42,095 nucleotides of DNA, from NCBI GenBank assembly GCA_023653055.1, contig JAMNXR010000021.1, positions 1 to 42,095 of the forward strand, given 5' to 3'. Made by a program: the position numbers and the translations under genes. The stretch comes from Burkholderiaceae bacterium. GTDB lineage: Bacteria; Pseudomonadota; Gammaproteobacteria; Burkholderiales; Burkholderiaceae_B. The notes below the pieces were generated by a model. That model was not told the DNA's origin. It was given only the letters and a program-made list of their open reading frames with translations, and did not search any database. Positions within the stretch are counted from its first letter, which is position 1. Each line of letters opens with the position of its first letter. Shown in pieces: positions 1 through 8,618 of the stretch.

Positions 1-82
1 CCAGTTTGCGGTCCACGTGTTGAACGGCTAAACCTGAGAGACCTAGGATAGAATCGATGTGGGACATCGGTATTAGCTCCAT
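1..82 (-). CDS. ISL3-family-like transposase, N-terminal fragment (runs off window)
   Basis: Only the first 27 codons are visible, starting with ATG at 82 (alternative ATG at 67) and reading leftward off the window without a stop. The visible protein contains MSHIDSILGLSGL followed by a VDRK segment. This resembles the start of ISL3-type transposases, which begin with a short acidic and hydrophobic segment before the zinc-finger region. It would encode the DDE transposase of the element whose end lies at about 148. The fragment is too short for certainty; another small protein remains possible. Confidence 0.45.
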   Translation of the reverse strand, partial: MELIPMSHIDSILGLSGLAVQHVDRKL

Positions 83-129
83 TAAATGTGTTTCTTCGCA
101 AAAACAAGTTTAATGAATACCGTTGTCCC

Positions 130-147
130 CCGTTAATGATGTAGAGC
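130..147 (-). repeat. Terminal inverted-repeat-like IS end
   Basis: The 18-mer CCGTTAATGATGTAGAGC on the plus strand lies just outside the transposase-like start. The same sequence with one mismatch occurs at 7500-7517 in the same orientation. Position and recurrence fit the outer end of an insertion sequence. The boundary is not confirmed, because the second end and target-site duplication are not visible. Confidence 0.45.
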
Positions 148-383
148 CGGGTGCTTTTTGTTTTTCCCCCCACACATCAATTAGGCATTCACAATCAATT
201 GATGCGGACCTAAATGTGTGTCAGTGTTGCTTCGGTTGTGTCGGCCATAACCGCAGTTGTGTATCTATTTGTCTACAGTATACGGAGTCGGTGGCACTGA
301 GTCGTCGTTGATTAGGCCTAGTTGTATCCCCACCCCCGTCACTTTTTAAAGTACCGGTATTTTTTTTATTTTTATTGCACACT

Positions 384-482
384 GCTCGAGCTGTTTAGCT
401 CGGAGCGGTCGTAACAAGTCACCCGAAGGTGGATGGTATTAACTTGGGTAACCAAGTCGGCGGCGCTTAATTTATAAATTAA
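384..482 (+). other. Cluster of four small hairpins; possible structured RNA or binding region
   Basis: Four inverted repeats follow each other within 100 bases. They are GCTCGAGCT-GTTT-AGCTCG(g)AGC (384-404, one bulge), CACC-CGAA-GGTG (420-431), ACTTGG-GTAA-CCAAGT (442-457, a GNRA-type tetraloop on a perfect 6-bp stem), and the perfect 16-base palindrome TTAATTTATAAATTAA (467-482). Two more palindromes lie just upstream (341-352 and 352-359). No ORF covers this. The strand and function are unknown, and it matches no RNA family I recognise. The rest of 148-945 holds only the small minus-strand ORF described separately and A/T-rich leader sequence before the first autotransporter. Confidence 0.3.
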
Positions 483-548
483 CTTAGGCTTCATCTCACT
501 TCCGAAACAGCCTTTTCTGCTCACACTCAAAAATAATTTGCATTTAAC

Positions 549-710
549 TTAGGTCAAAGTTAATGTTCGGCATGCATCAAGTGGGGCATCTTTGCACAAA
601 TAGGCATCACCAAGTTTAGCCGCGGCGATAATGGACGCCTTACTTGCTTGGGCCTTTGCACCTTTTGCGCGTTGACTTGTCTTGCGAGATAAGGGCGAAG
701 TTGTCGTCAT
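549..710 (-). CDS. Possible small basic protein, 53 residues, unknown
   Basis: An ATG at 710 opens a 53-codon frame ending with TAA at 549-551. The N-terminal third is rich in Ser, Thr, Lys and Arg (MTTTSPLSRKTSQRAKG). The middle looks like an amphipathic helix (SIIAAAKLGDAYL), and two Cys follow. A purine-rich AGAAGAAAG precedes the start. Support comes mainly from context: a promoter-like pair (TTGACG, 17 bases, CATACT) at 771-799 and a 7-bp inverted repeat at 727-747 sit directly upstream. I do not recognise a family. It could be a regulator remnant or a chance ORF. Confidence 0.3.
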   Translation of the reverse strand: MTTTSPLSRKTSQRAKGAKAQASKASIIAAAKLGDAYLCKDAPLDACRTLTLT

Positions 711-726
711 GCTTTCTTCTAGGAGT

Positions 727-747
727 AAACCGAAACGGAATCGGTTT
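727..747 (-). promoter_or_regulatory. Inverted repeat upstream of the 53-residue ORF; operator candidate
   Basis: The perfect 7-bp arms AAACCGA and TCGGTTT are separated by 7 bases and end 17 bases before the ATG at 710. The repeat lies between the promoter-like elements and the start codon, a typical operator position. It could also be a small RNA hairpin. Confidence 0.35.
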
Positions 748-770
748 CATAACTCAATAACCACTCGAGC

Positions 771-799
771 AGTATGGATAAACTTTTGTAATACGTCAA
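771..799 (-). promoter_or_regulatory. Sigma70-like promoter reading leftward
   Basis: Read on the minus strand, TTGACG (799-794) and CATACT (776-771) are separated by exactly 17 bases. The match is 5 of 6 to the -35 and 4 of 6 to the -10 consensus. It would drive the 53-residue ORF starting at 710. Confidence 0.35.
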
Positions 800-945
800 C
801 AAAAGTAATTAGATTTACTTGGCTGTAATCCTCCTAAAGCATCTTAAAAAACCGACTAATCAGTTTCAATATATCGCTCGAATGTTTTCACGTTGATGCG
901 GGTTAAATAGTTGAACTCATTTTTTTTAATTGACTCTCAAATAGC

Positions 946-3900
946 ATGCCACTTAGCCTCAAAAAAAATTTCCTCAAGAGGCTAACTCTTTTTTATGCTC
1001 TTTTGGTACTACGAGCGCTGTTCTTTGAGTCTGACTCACTAGCACAGAGCTGCGGTGGCGGAACACAAAACATCAATAGTTATGTCGGCCAAGTAACAAT
1101 ATCTACGAATGATAGTTGTGTAAATGTCACAACCAGTATCCAATCCTCTGCAAATGGGGTGGCCGTTAACGGGGGAGTTTTGAACGCCGGAATAACTAAC
1201 ATGGGGCTCATTACTGTAAATTATTGGGGCTACGCAGGGATTAACAACAGCGGCGAATTAACGTCGGTGACAAATAGTGGAACGATAGTCAACACACAGT
1301 ACGGTAGCGCAAGCGTACCCGGTTACGGATTAATGAATTCCGGCAGAATTGGTACGATCAACAACAGCGGCTCAATAGCTTATTCTCCGACGTACTATTA
1401 TTCCAGTCTAAAAGGCTACGGAATATATAACACCGGAGTAATCTCGACGATCGATAACAGTGGATTTCTCCGGAGCGATGCACCCAACCCCGGATCAGGT
1501 CTTTGGAATGAAGGAGGTACGATCTCAAGTCTGGTAAATAAATCAAGCGGACAAATTATTGGTTATTTTGGTATCCGCAACCGAACCTCATCGAGCGTAA
1601 TTTCCACCATTACAAATGCCGGCACGATTACAGCCACTAATTACGGAATCATCAACAACGGGATCATCAGCACACTAAATAACGCGCAAGGTTTAGGTAA
1701 CGGCAGCGGAGCTTTGACTTATTTCAACATCTTGCCATCTTCATATCAAGTAATTGTTAATTCCAGTACAAGTTTCGGCCGATTAGCGGTGAATGGTGCT
1801 AATGGTTCGACAACTTTTAGCATATACGGGGGGGGAGTGTCTGGCGTTCCAGCATCCACACTAGCATCCGGACGATACCCATCAGTCTTAACAGGCATGG
1901 CACCAACAAACTTTACTGGTAGCCTTGCAGGCTCTTACGGTTCTTACTCTTGGGTGCTAGACAACGTAAGCGGAACAACGTGGGATCTGGTTGTCACTGC
2001 GGCTAGCGCGGAATCTAATTCGGCTGATAACAATAACGGTGTGTCAAGTATTGGACGGGGTATGAGGGTATATTTGCGTGAATTGGGCCTCAATCCGGTA
2101 TTCAATGGAGGTACTTTACTTTTATTGCCCGCGGACGCATCAGCACTTGCATTCACAATCAATCAAGAACACGGCACGATTGAAGCCCCTACGTCGGGCG
2201 CCGCGACATTGTCTGGCATTTTCAGCGGTCCTGGTGGCCTGACCTTTGCGGGGTTAGGAACTACCGTCATGAGTGGTGCCAACACCTATACGGGCGGCAC
2301 GACAGTTTCGTCAGGCACCTTAGTGGTTGCCGGCTCTTCACCCACTGGCACAGGCGATATATTCGTGGCAACTGCGGGTACGTTGATGGGTACGGGTACG
2401 ATTGCGGGCAATAGCGTTGTGAGTGGTGTGCTTAAACCCGGTAACTCACCAGGCTATTTGTCTTTTACTCAAAATTTGACGTTGAACGCTGGGTCGACGT
2501 ATCAACAAGATATCTCTGGTTCCGTGCAGGCAAACAGTGCAATTCCTGTGGGTGCTTCGGGCTATTACTCATTTGTAACTGTGGGTAGTCAACTGGTGAT
2601 TAACTCCGGCGCGACCTTAACCCCGCGCCTCTCGAACTTGTTTAGCGCAAGCGAATCGGGCTACGGCAGTGCGATCTATGTCCCTGCACTTGGCGATCGC
2701 TTTCGCATGATTACGGCCACGGGTGGTATCTCCGGTCGCTTCAGCACGCTCACCCAACCAGCCGAGCTCGAAAACGGCACACAGTTCATTGCGTTCTATA
2801 ACGTCAACAATAGCAACAGCCTTGATCTAGCGGTGACACCGACTTCGTACAGCACGACATTGTCTTCCAGCACAACGAACGCGAAGGAAGTTGCGAATGT
2901 CTTGGATCAGATCTTAGGCGTTAATAAGACTGGAAATGCGACGGCCGCACAAGACTCATTGCTGTATTCCGTTGCCGGTCAAACTGCAGCAAGTCTGCCA
3001 GGCTTTGCACAAGCTCTTTCGGGTGAGATCCATGCGGCCTCCGCAGCAACCTTGCCACAGGCTACGCAACGCGTGCAGCAAGCGGTGTTGGCACGTTTGG
3101 GTGACTTCCCCATGCCGCCTACTCAACTCAATGGCGGCGCGAGTAATACCTTATCGTCAGGTGCCATCACAGGTAATAACCCTTCGGGGCTGCCGACTGC
3201 CAACATCAGTTCAAACCCAGCCGTAAATCCGAACGCTGCAAACATCACGAGTGCAGTCATCACAGACGGTCGCGCTTGGGGTGAGATTGCGTACCAGCGC
3301 GGTGAGCGTTCGGGTAATAGCGGTGGCAATGGCTATAACAACAACCTATACCAAGCTGTGTTTGGAGTGGATGCGTACACGAACGCCGCGCTTGGACTCA
3401 AGCTTGGTGGTGGCTTGGCGCTCTCGAACACCACGGTCAATGCAACCGGTGGCAACAGCACGATTCAGCAAGGCGCATTGTTCGTCTATGGCAAGATGCC
3501 TGTAGCGACAGATTACGTGCTCGATGGCATGGCAAGCGTGGGATTGAGTTCAACCAACTTGTCTCGCAACGACCCAACAGGCTACACAGGCGGCTTTAGC
3601 AGCAAAGCGGTGATGGGTAATGATGCGCTGGTGAGCGTGGGTCTTAGTCGTGCGTTTGAATATGACGACTTGCGTGTCACACCTTATGCACGACTGAGCT
3701 ATCAGTACGTTGGCCAAAATTCGTATGACGAAGGTAATGGTGTTGCGGCACTGAGCATCGCAAGTTTTAGTGGTAGTGCATTACGAGGCGTGATTGGCGT
3801 GGCTGCCGGGTCGCTCAATAAAGACCCGCTTAAAGATGACTACACCTATCGTGCCAACGTTGCGGTGGGTGCGGATACTTCTGGCTTATTGAATCCGACG

Positions 3901-4092
3901 TTAAATACCACACTCGGTGGCTACTCAAGCAGCGTCACCACAGTCACAGCAGGCTCTGCCTTTGTACAGGTGGGGTTGTATGGCACGGTCAAGATTGCTG
4001 ACAATACTTATGCCTATGCGGGTGTATCGGGTGAGGCCAGAACAGGTCAGACCTTGTACGGTGGTAGTGTGGGACTGCGGATAGCGTTTTGA
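946..4092 (+). CDS. Autotransporter (type Va) with beta-helix passenger, copy 1
   Basis: This 1048-residue protein should be exported by Sec, insert its C-terminal barrel in the outer membrane and display its passenger outside. A basic, hydrophobic signal region ends near SLAQS (about residue 35). Residues of about 90-260 are built from degenerate short repeats of the type NSGTI / ISTINNSG, typical of a right-handed beta-helix stalk. A passenger-associated-transport repeat (TTVMSGANTYTGGTTVSSG) lies near residues 440-460. The autotransporter barrel begins near residue 773 (DGRAWGEIAYQRG) and ends in the usual terminal Phe (LRIAF). No protease or lipase motif is visible; adhesion or aggregation is the likeliest role (inference). 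No clear Shine-Dalgarno precedes the ATG. From about residue 430 to the end it is nearly collinear with the next gene. Confidence 0.9.
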   Translation: MPLSLKKNFLKRLTLFYALLVLRALFFESDSLAQSCGGGTQNINSYVGQVTISTNDSCVNVTTSIQSSANGVAVNGGVLNAGITNMGLITVNYWGYAGINNSGELTSVTNSGTIVNTQYGSASVPGYGLMNSGRIGTINNSGSIAYSPTYYYSSLKGYGIYNTGVISTIDNSGFLRSDAPNPGSGLWNEGGTISSLVNKSSGQIIGYFGIRNRTSSSVISTITNAGTITATNYGIINNGIISTLNNAQGLGNGSGALTYFNILPSSYQVIVNSSTSFGRLAVNGANGSTTFSIYGGGVSGVPASTLASGRYPSVLTGMAPTNFTGSLAGSYGSYSWVLDNVSGTTWDLVVTAASAESNSADNNNGVSSIGRGMRVYLRELGLNPVFNGGTLLLLPADASALAFTINQEHGTIEAPTSGAATLSGIFSGPGGLTFAGLGTTVMSGANTYTGGTTVSSGTLVVAGSSPTGTGDIFVATAGTLMGTGTIAGNSVVSGVLKPGNSPGYLSFTQNLTLNAGSTYQQDISGSVQANSAIPVGASGYYSFVTVGSQLVINSGATLTPRLSNLFSASESGYGSAIYVPALGDRFRMITATGGISGRFSTLTQPAELENGTQFIAFYNVNNSNSLDLAVTPTSYSTTLSSSTTNAKEVANVLDQILGVNKTGNATAAQDSLLYSVAGQTAASLPGFAQALSGEIHAASAATLPQATQRVQQAVLARLGDFPMPPTQLNGGASNTLSSGAITGNNPSGLPTANISSNPAVNPNAANITSAVITDGRAWGEIAYQRGERSGNSGGNGYNNNLYQAVFGVDAYTNAALGLKLGGGLALSNTTVNATGGNSTIQQGALFVYGKMPVATDYVLDGMASVGLSSTNLSRNDPTGYTGGFSSKAVMGNDALVSVGLSRAFEYDDLRVTPYARLSYQYVGQNSYDEGNGVAALSIASFSGSALRGVIGVAAGSLNKDPLKDDYTYRANVAVGADTSGLLNPTLNTTLGGYSSSVTTVTAGSAFVQVGLYGTVKIADNTYAYAGVSGEARTGQTLYGGSVGLRIAF

Positions 4093-4360
4093 GGCGAAGA
4101 ATGAGGGGTGACCAGTCAGGCAACACGGGGATGCGCAAGAACATTTGACCTCGAGCGATTGAAACAAGTTGCACTTGCTTTGGTTCATAGATATCATTTT
4201 GGTTGCGCCAATTGGAGTGCGTTTGCGTGAGTTAGGACAACTCACTTGAGCTCAGAAAGTCGCTCTATGTCTGGTTGCCCTTTGACACCTTCGAGCTTTA
4301 CGTCTCATCGTAGCTGGTTCGGTAACCCTCCCTCAATGCTAGGCAATCTGAACGAATCCC

Positions 4361-7333
4361 ATGCAACACACCTATATTAGAGATTTGCTTTGCGTAAATT
4401 TACGCGCCTCAACTATTTTTGCTTGCCTGGCTGTGATGTTAGTTTTTTTTCTAGCGCCCCTCGGCAAGCTTCAAGCGGATACCTGCGTAAACGATACATC
4501 GCCCAGTGTTAGCTGCGAAAGCTCGCAGTGGCAAATTGGGGTCAGTCAAGTGATCACTGTGCCGTTTGTCGTTACGGTGACAGCGTCTAACCCTAGCTGG
4601 GGTGTTCTGGTCAACTCGCCGGCTCCTGGGGCGACCTTGATCGTCGAGGGCTCGATAAGAGTGACCTCTGGGCCAGAATCGGGCATTGATAACTATGCAA
4701 CAATGACGTCGATCGTCAACTCGGGCACTATTTCTTCGGCCGCGGGGCCAGGGATTTTTAATCGATCTCCTGAGTTAATTGGAACGATCACTAACCGTGG
4801 CACGATTGAGGGCGGGGCCTCCTCATGGGGTATTTACAATGGCGGCACGATTACTGCCCTGACTAACACCGGGACGATCAGCGGTGGCACGAATAGCATT
4901 AGGAATGATGGAACAATCGGCACGCTCAACAATTTAAGTAGTTCACTGTCGCTACAAAGCAATTTGCCAACCGTATACAACGTCATTATTGATAGTGCCG
5001 CGAGCTACGGCAAACTGATTGCCGGGGCTTTAAATGGTGGGACGGTAATGACCTTTGGTATTGCATCTTTATCGACCACGAATAGTTCGATCCTCAATAC
5101 ACCACTGAACTCAGTCTTAAGCGGCGTCGCGGCGGCAAACCTAGTTAACACCAACGGCACATCAAACGGCTACACCTTTGTTTTGACACAAACAACGCCT
5201 ACGTCTGGCATCTGGAACTTACTCATTACGGTATGCAGTGTGTGTAGCGCAAATGACTCGGGCTCATCGTCCGGCGGAACAAGCGTCTCAAACATCGCGA
5301 GCGGTACGAGCGTCGGGCTAACCTCAATTGGTGCGAGTCCTGTCTTGTCTGGCGGTACGGTTGTTCTGTTGAGTGGCGATAGCTCAAGCACCGCATTTAG
5401 TGTGACAAGTGCAAGTACGATTCAGAGTCCAACCTCAGGTAGCGCCACGTTGTCGGGTGTGTTTTCTGGCGCTGGTGCGTTGACCTTTACCGGCTCTGGC
5501 ACAACGGTTCTGAGCGGTGCGAACACCTATAGCGGTGGAACAACGGTATCGGGCGGTACGCTATCGCTGGCTGGTGGTTCACCGACTGGCACTGGCGACG
5601 TCTTCGTAGCCTCTGCAGGTACGTTGATGGGTACAGGCACGATTGCGGGCAATAGCACTGTGAGTGGCGTGCTTAAGCCCGGTAATTCTCCGGGCTATTT
5701 GTCTTTCACTCAAAACTTGACGCTGAACGCTGGGTCAACGTATCAACAAGATATCGCCGGTTCCGTGCAAGCAAATAGTGCAACTCCTGTGGGGGCTTCA
5801 GGCTATTACTCGTTTGTAACTGTGGGTAGTCAACTGGTAATTAACTCTGGCGCAACCTTGACCCCGCGCCTCTCAAACCTCTTTAGCGCAAACGAGTCAG
5901 GCTACGGCAGTGCGATCTACATCCCAGCGCTAGGCGATCGCTTCCGCATGATTACGGCCACGGGCGGCATCTCCGGTCGCTTCAGCACACTCACCCAGCC
6001 AGCAGAACTCACTAGCGGTACGCAATTCATCGCGTTCTATAACGTCAACGGCAGCAATAGCCTTGATCTGGCGGTGACACCTACTTCGTACAGTTCTACT
6101 TTATCATCAAGCACCACCAACGCCCGAGAAGTCGCCAATGTCTTGGATCAGCTCTTAGGCGTCAATAAGGCGGGTACTGCGACGGCCGCACAAGACTCTT
6201 TGCTGTATTCCGTTGCCGGTCAAACTGCAGCAAGTCTTCCAAGCTTTGCGCAATCTCTCTCGGGTGAAGTCCATGCGGCCTCGGCTGCAACCTTGCCACA
6301 GGCCACGCAACGGGTGCAACAAGCGGTGTTGGCACGCTTGGGCGACTTCCCCATGCCGCCTACTCAACTCAATGGCGCTGGGATCAACCCCTTATCGTCA
6401 GGTGCCATCACAGGCAATAACCCTTCGGGGCTACCGACTGCCAATGTCAGCTCAAACCCTGCCGTAAATCCGAACGCTGCAAACATCACGAGTGCAGCCA
6501 TCACAGACGGTCGCGCTTGGGGTGAGATCGCTTACCAGCGCGGCGTTCGCTCAGGCAATAGCGGTGGCAATGGCTATAACAACAACCTATACCAAGCCGT
6601 GTTTGGTGTGGATGCGTATACAAACGCAGCGCTTGGATTAAAACTCGGCGGTGGTTTGGCACTCTCTAACACCACAGTCAATGCAACGGGTGGCAACAGC
6701 ACCATCCAGCAGGGTGCATTATTCCTCTACGGCAAGATGTCAGTGGCACAGGATTATGTACTCGATGGCATGGTGAGCCTTGGCTTAAGTTCCAGCAAGC
6801 TCTCGCGCAGTGACGTTACCGGTATCAGCAGCGGCTTTAGTAACAAATCTGTGATGGGTAACGATGTGTTGGTGAGCGCAGGTCTGAGTCGTCCGTTTGA
6901 GACCAGTGATGTGCGCATCACCCCCTATGTGCGACTCACTTATCAGTACGTGGGCCAAGCCTCTTACGATGAGGGCAGCAGTGCTGCGGCGCTTAATGTA
7001 GGACGAATGAACGCCAATGGCGTCCGCGCAGTCATCGGAGTGGGAGCTGGGTCGCTCAACAAAGACCCGCTTAAAGAGGGATATACCTATCGCGCCAATC
7101 TCGCCATCGGTGCGGACTCGCAGGGCTTGCTTAACCCAACCCTGAACACCACGCTTGGTGGTTTCTCAAGCAGCGTCACCACGCCTACGGCAGGCTCTAC
7201 GTTTGTACAAGCAGGCTTGTATGGTACGGTCAAAGTCGCTGACAGTGCCTATGCTTACGCGGGTGTTTCTGCTGAAGCTAGAACGGGTCAGACGTTATAC
7301 GGTGGGAGTGTCGGATTGCGGGTGGCGTTTTAA
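4361..7333 (+). CDS. Autotransporter (type Va) with beta-helix passenger, copy 2
   Basis: This 990-residue tandem paralogue follows copy 1 after 268 bases in the same direction. A signal region with a long hydrophobic stretch (CLAVMLVFFLAPLG) ends near residue 40. The passenger is shorter than in copy 1, with NSGTISS / NTGTISGG-type repeats around residues 115-190. The transport repeat TTVLSGANTYSGGTTVSGG lies near residue 385, and the barrel starts near residue 715 and ends in LRVAF. The last ~600 residues match copy 1 with a constant coordinate offset of 3241 bases and mostly synonymous or conservative changes. The N-terminal passengers differ strongly. Tandem duplication with passenger divergence or recombination is inferred. 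The ligand is unknown. Confidence 0.9.
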   Translation: MQHTYIRDLLCVNLRASTIFACLAVMLVFFLAPLGKLQADTCVNDTSPSVSCESSQWQIGVSQVITVPFVVTVTASNPSWGVLVNSPAPGATLIVEGSIRVTSGPESGIDNYATMTSIVNSGTISSAAGPGIFNRSPELIGTITNRGTIEGGASSWGIYNGGTITALTNTGTISGGTNSIRNDGTIGTLNNLSSSLSLQSNLPTVYNVIIDSAASYGKLIAGALNGGTVMTFGIASLSTTNSSILNTPLNSVLSGVAAANLVNTNGTSNGYTFVLTQTTPTSGIWNLLITVCSVCSANDSGSSSGGTSVSNIASGTSVGLTSIGASPVLSGGTVVLLSGDSSSTAFSVTSASTIQSPTSGSATLSGVFSGAGALTFTGSGTTVLSGANTYSGGTTVSGGTLSLAGGSPTGTGDVFVASAGTLMGTGTIAGNSTVSGVLKPGNSPGYLSFTQNLTLNAGSTYQQDIAGSVQANSATPVGASGYYSFVTVGSQLVINSGATLTPRLSNLFSANESGYGSAIYIPALGDRFRMITATGGISGRFSTLTQPAELTSGTQFIAFYNVNGSNSLDLAVTPTSYSSTLSSSTTNAREVANVLDQLLGVNKAGTATAAQDSLLYSVAGQTAASLPSFAQSLSGEVHAASAATLPQATQRVQQAVLARLGDFPMPPTQLNGAGINPLSSGAITGNNPSGLPTANVSSNPAVNPNAANITSAAITDGRAWGEIAYQRGVRSGNSGGNGYNNNLYQAVFGVDAYTNAALGLKLGGGLALSNTTVNATGGNSTIQQGALFLYGKMSVAQDYVLDGMVSLGLSSSKLSRSDVTGISSGFSNKSVMGNDVLVSAGLSRPFETSDVRITPYVRLTYQYVGQASYDEGSSAAALNVGRMNANGVRAVIGVGAGSLNKDPLKEGYTYRANLAIGADSQGLLNPTLNTTLGGFSSSVTTPTAGSTFVQAGLYGTVKVADSAYAYAGVSAEARTGQTLYGGSVGLRVAF

Positions 7334-7368
7334 GCGAGTAGTTAGTATCCCTACCGCAGACCAAAACC

Positions 7369-7397
7369 AAAAAAACCTGAGATTTCAGCGCCTCAGG
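7369..7397 (-). terminator. Terminator-like hairpin reading leftward
   Basis: On the minus strand CCTGAG (7397-7392), a 10-base loop and CTCAGG (7381-7376) are followed directly by seven T (7375-7369), the layout of a Rho-independent terminator. Both neighbouring genes read rightward, so no annotated gene uses it in this orientation. It may end an antisense or small transcript, or be left over from the IS remnant just to its right. Confidence 0.4.
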
Positions 7398-7499
7398 CGG
7401 TTTGTGATGTAGTCAGGGCTGCCCCGCCCTCGTGAGCCTCAAACACCTCTAGGTGGTAAGACTCCGTGGCGCGCAGACGCGGGCGTGAAGTGGGCTTGA

Positions 7500-7517
7500 C
7501 CGTTAATGAGGTAGAGC
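7500..7517 (-). repeat. Second copy of the IS terminal-repeat-like sequence
   Basis: CCGTTAATGAGGTAGAGC matches 130-147 at 17 of 18 positions in the same orientation. It lies in the 322-base gap between the second autotransporter and the FkbM gene. That gap otherwise holds the leftward hairpin at 7369-7397 and the leader of the next gene. A short plus-strand frame ending in TGA at about 7496-7498 abuts the repeat, as a transposase tail would, but I cannot identify it. An IS remnant is a reasonable reading. Confidence 0.35.
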
Positions 7518-7655
7518 TTTCTAAAAATGTTGATTTTCGTCTAACAGCGACGGCGACGACTCCTAAGATTTGTTCGTCAAGTTTAAAGAAGTAGCGATTC
7601 AGCGTATCGGTTAAGCTTGCTAATAACCATTGGTCACAATTAATTCCAACACCAC

Positions 7656-8597
7656 ATGAAACGCTTCGCTAAGCTTATATCTCTCTTACTTCCGCGGCCT
7701 GCGAGACGTTCGGCACAAGAACGTCTTGTACAAACCAAAATTAACGGAAAATCCTACGGCATCTCCTCAGACGATGATTACCTTGATCACGTTGAAGGAG
7801 CATTCGAGCCCGAAATGGTGTCGCTGTTTCAGTCCTTGCTTCAACCAACGGACACGGTCTTGGATATTGGCGCAAATATCGGCTGTACCTCGATATTGTT
7901 TGGAGACCTTGCTCGTCAGGTCTATAGCTTTGAGCCGTCTCCTACAACGTACCGATGGCTTGTCCAAAACGTGCAGAGAGCACAGCTAAATAATGTTGAA
8001 CTCATCAATCTAGGTCTAGGCAAGGATGCTGGCACCTTTGAATTGACCTTTGCGCCAAATAACCGCTCTGGCGGTTTTGTATCTAATTTAACGAGCGCTT
8101 CCGAAGGGCATCACGTTGAAAAAATTTCAATCGCAAAGGGCGATGACTTCATTAGTGAGCATCAGATTGCTAAAGTTGATTTTATTAAGATCGATGTAGA
8201 GGGATTTGAGCAGAGCGTCATAGAAGGGCTTGCTGCAACGATCGCACGTGATCAGCCGATCGTCGTACTTGAACTGAATCACTGGTGCCTGAATGCGTTT
8301 CAGCGTACCTCTGTGCCAGATTTTTTTGATTTTCTTCGTAGCGTTTTTCCTTATTTATATGCGGTGGACATGCGTTACACAAGTAATCTGCGTGATCGCC
8401 TTCATCGAGAAATCCTCCCTTTTCTTTATGATAAAAAAGATGCAAAAAATTTGCATCATCAAGACGATGCCTACCACGTGATGTATCGCCACATCCTGCA
8501 TGGATCGAGTTACCCGACCTTGGTTGGGGCGTTTAATCTCACACAACTCGATGCCCTATCTTCGAAGTTTGGCATGCAACTCGCTCGACACGAGTGA
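7656..8597 (+). CDS. FkbM family SAM-dependent methyltransferase
   Basis: The 313-residue product has a class I methyltransferase core. The SAM-binding motif VLDIGANIGCTS lies near residue 68, the motif YSFEPSPTTYRWL near 90, and the FkbM signature DFIKIDVEGFEQSVIEGL near 175. FkbM proteins O-methylate sugars or natural products. In this setting, beside surface proteins and an acyltransferase, a surface glycan is the likely substrate (inference). The C-terminal ~100 residues are less conserved and include a Lys-rich stretch. Translation probably starts at ATG 7656, though no strong ribosome site is visible. The next gene follows within about 20 bases, suggesting co-transcription. Confidence 0.85.
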   Translation: MKRFAKLISLLLPRPARRSAQERLVQTKINGKSYGISSDDDYLDHVEGAFEPEMVSLFQSLLQPTDTVLDIGANIGCTSILFGDLARQVYSFEPSPTTYRWLVQNVQRAQLNNVELINLGLGKDAGTFELTFAPNNRSGGFVSNLTSASEGHHVEKISIAKGDDFISEHQIAKVDFIKIDVEGFEQSVIEGLAATIARDQPIVVLELNHWCLNAFQRTSVPDFFDFLRSVFPYLYAVDMRYTSNLRDRLHREILPFLYDKKDAKNLHHQDDAYHVMYRHILHGSSYPTLVGAFNLTQLDALSSKFGMQLARHE

Positions 8598-8618
8598 TAC
8601 TTATTCCACTTGAATGTC

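Larger units (their letters stand above)
1..148 (-). mobile_element. Right end of an ISL3-like insertion sequence (partial)
   Basis: The first 148 bases read on the minus strand as an IS end: a terminal-repeat-like sequence (reading inward GGCTCTACATCATTAACGG, about 148 to 130), a short leader, and the start codon of a transposase-like ORF that runs off the window at position 1. The family call rests on the resemblance of the protein start to ISL3 transposases from memory. The other end of the element lies outside the window, so its integrity and any target duplication cannot be judged. Confidence 0.45.

Noticed and set aside
123-311. 62-codon plus-strand ORF with many Cys
   Set aside because: It has no ribosome site and an odd composition, and it starts within the IS-end repeat. 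No family is recognisable.
408-418. GTCGTAACAAG, identical to a segment near the 3' end of 16S rRNA
   Set aside because: The flanking sequence does not continue as 16S rRNA on either side, and the anti-Shine-Dalgarno end is missing. An 11-base match alone is weak evidence.
3925-4245. 106-codon minus-strand ORF over the end of the first autotransporter
   Set aside because: It mostly mirrors the autotransporter coding strand and has no signal, domain or ribosome site.
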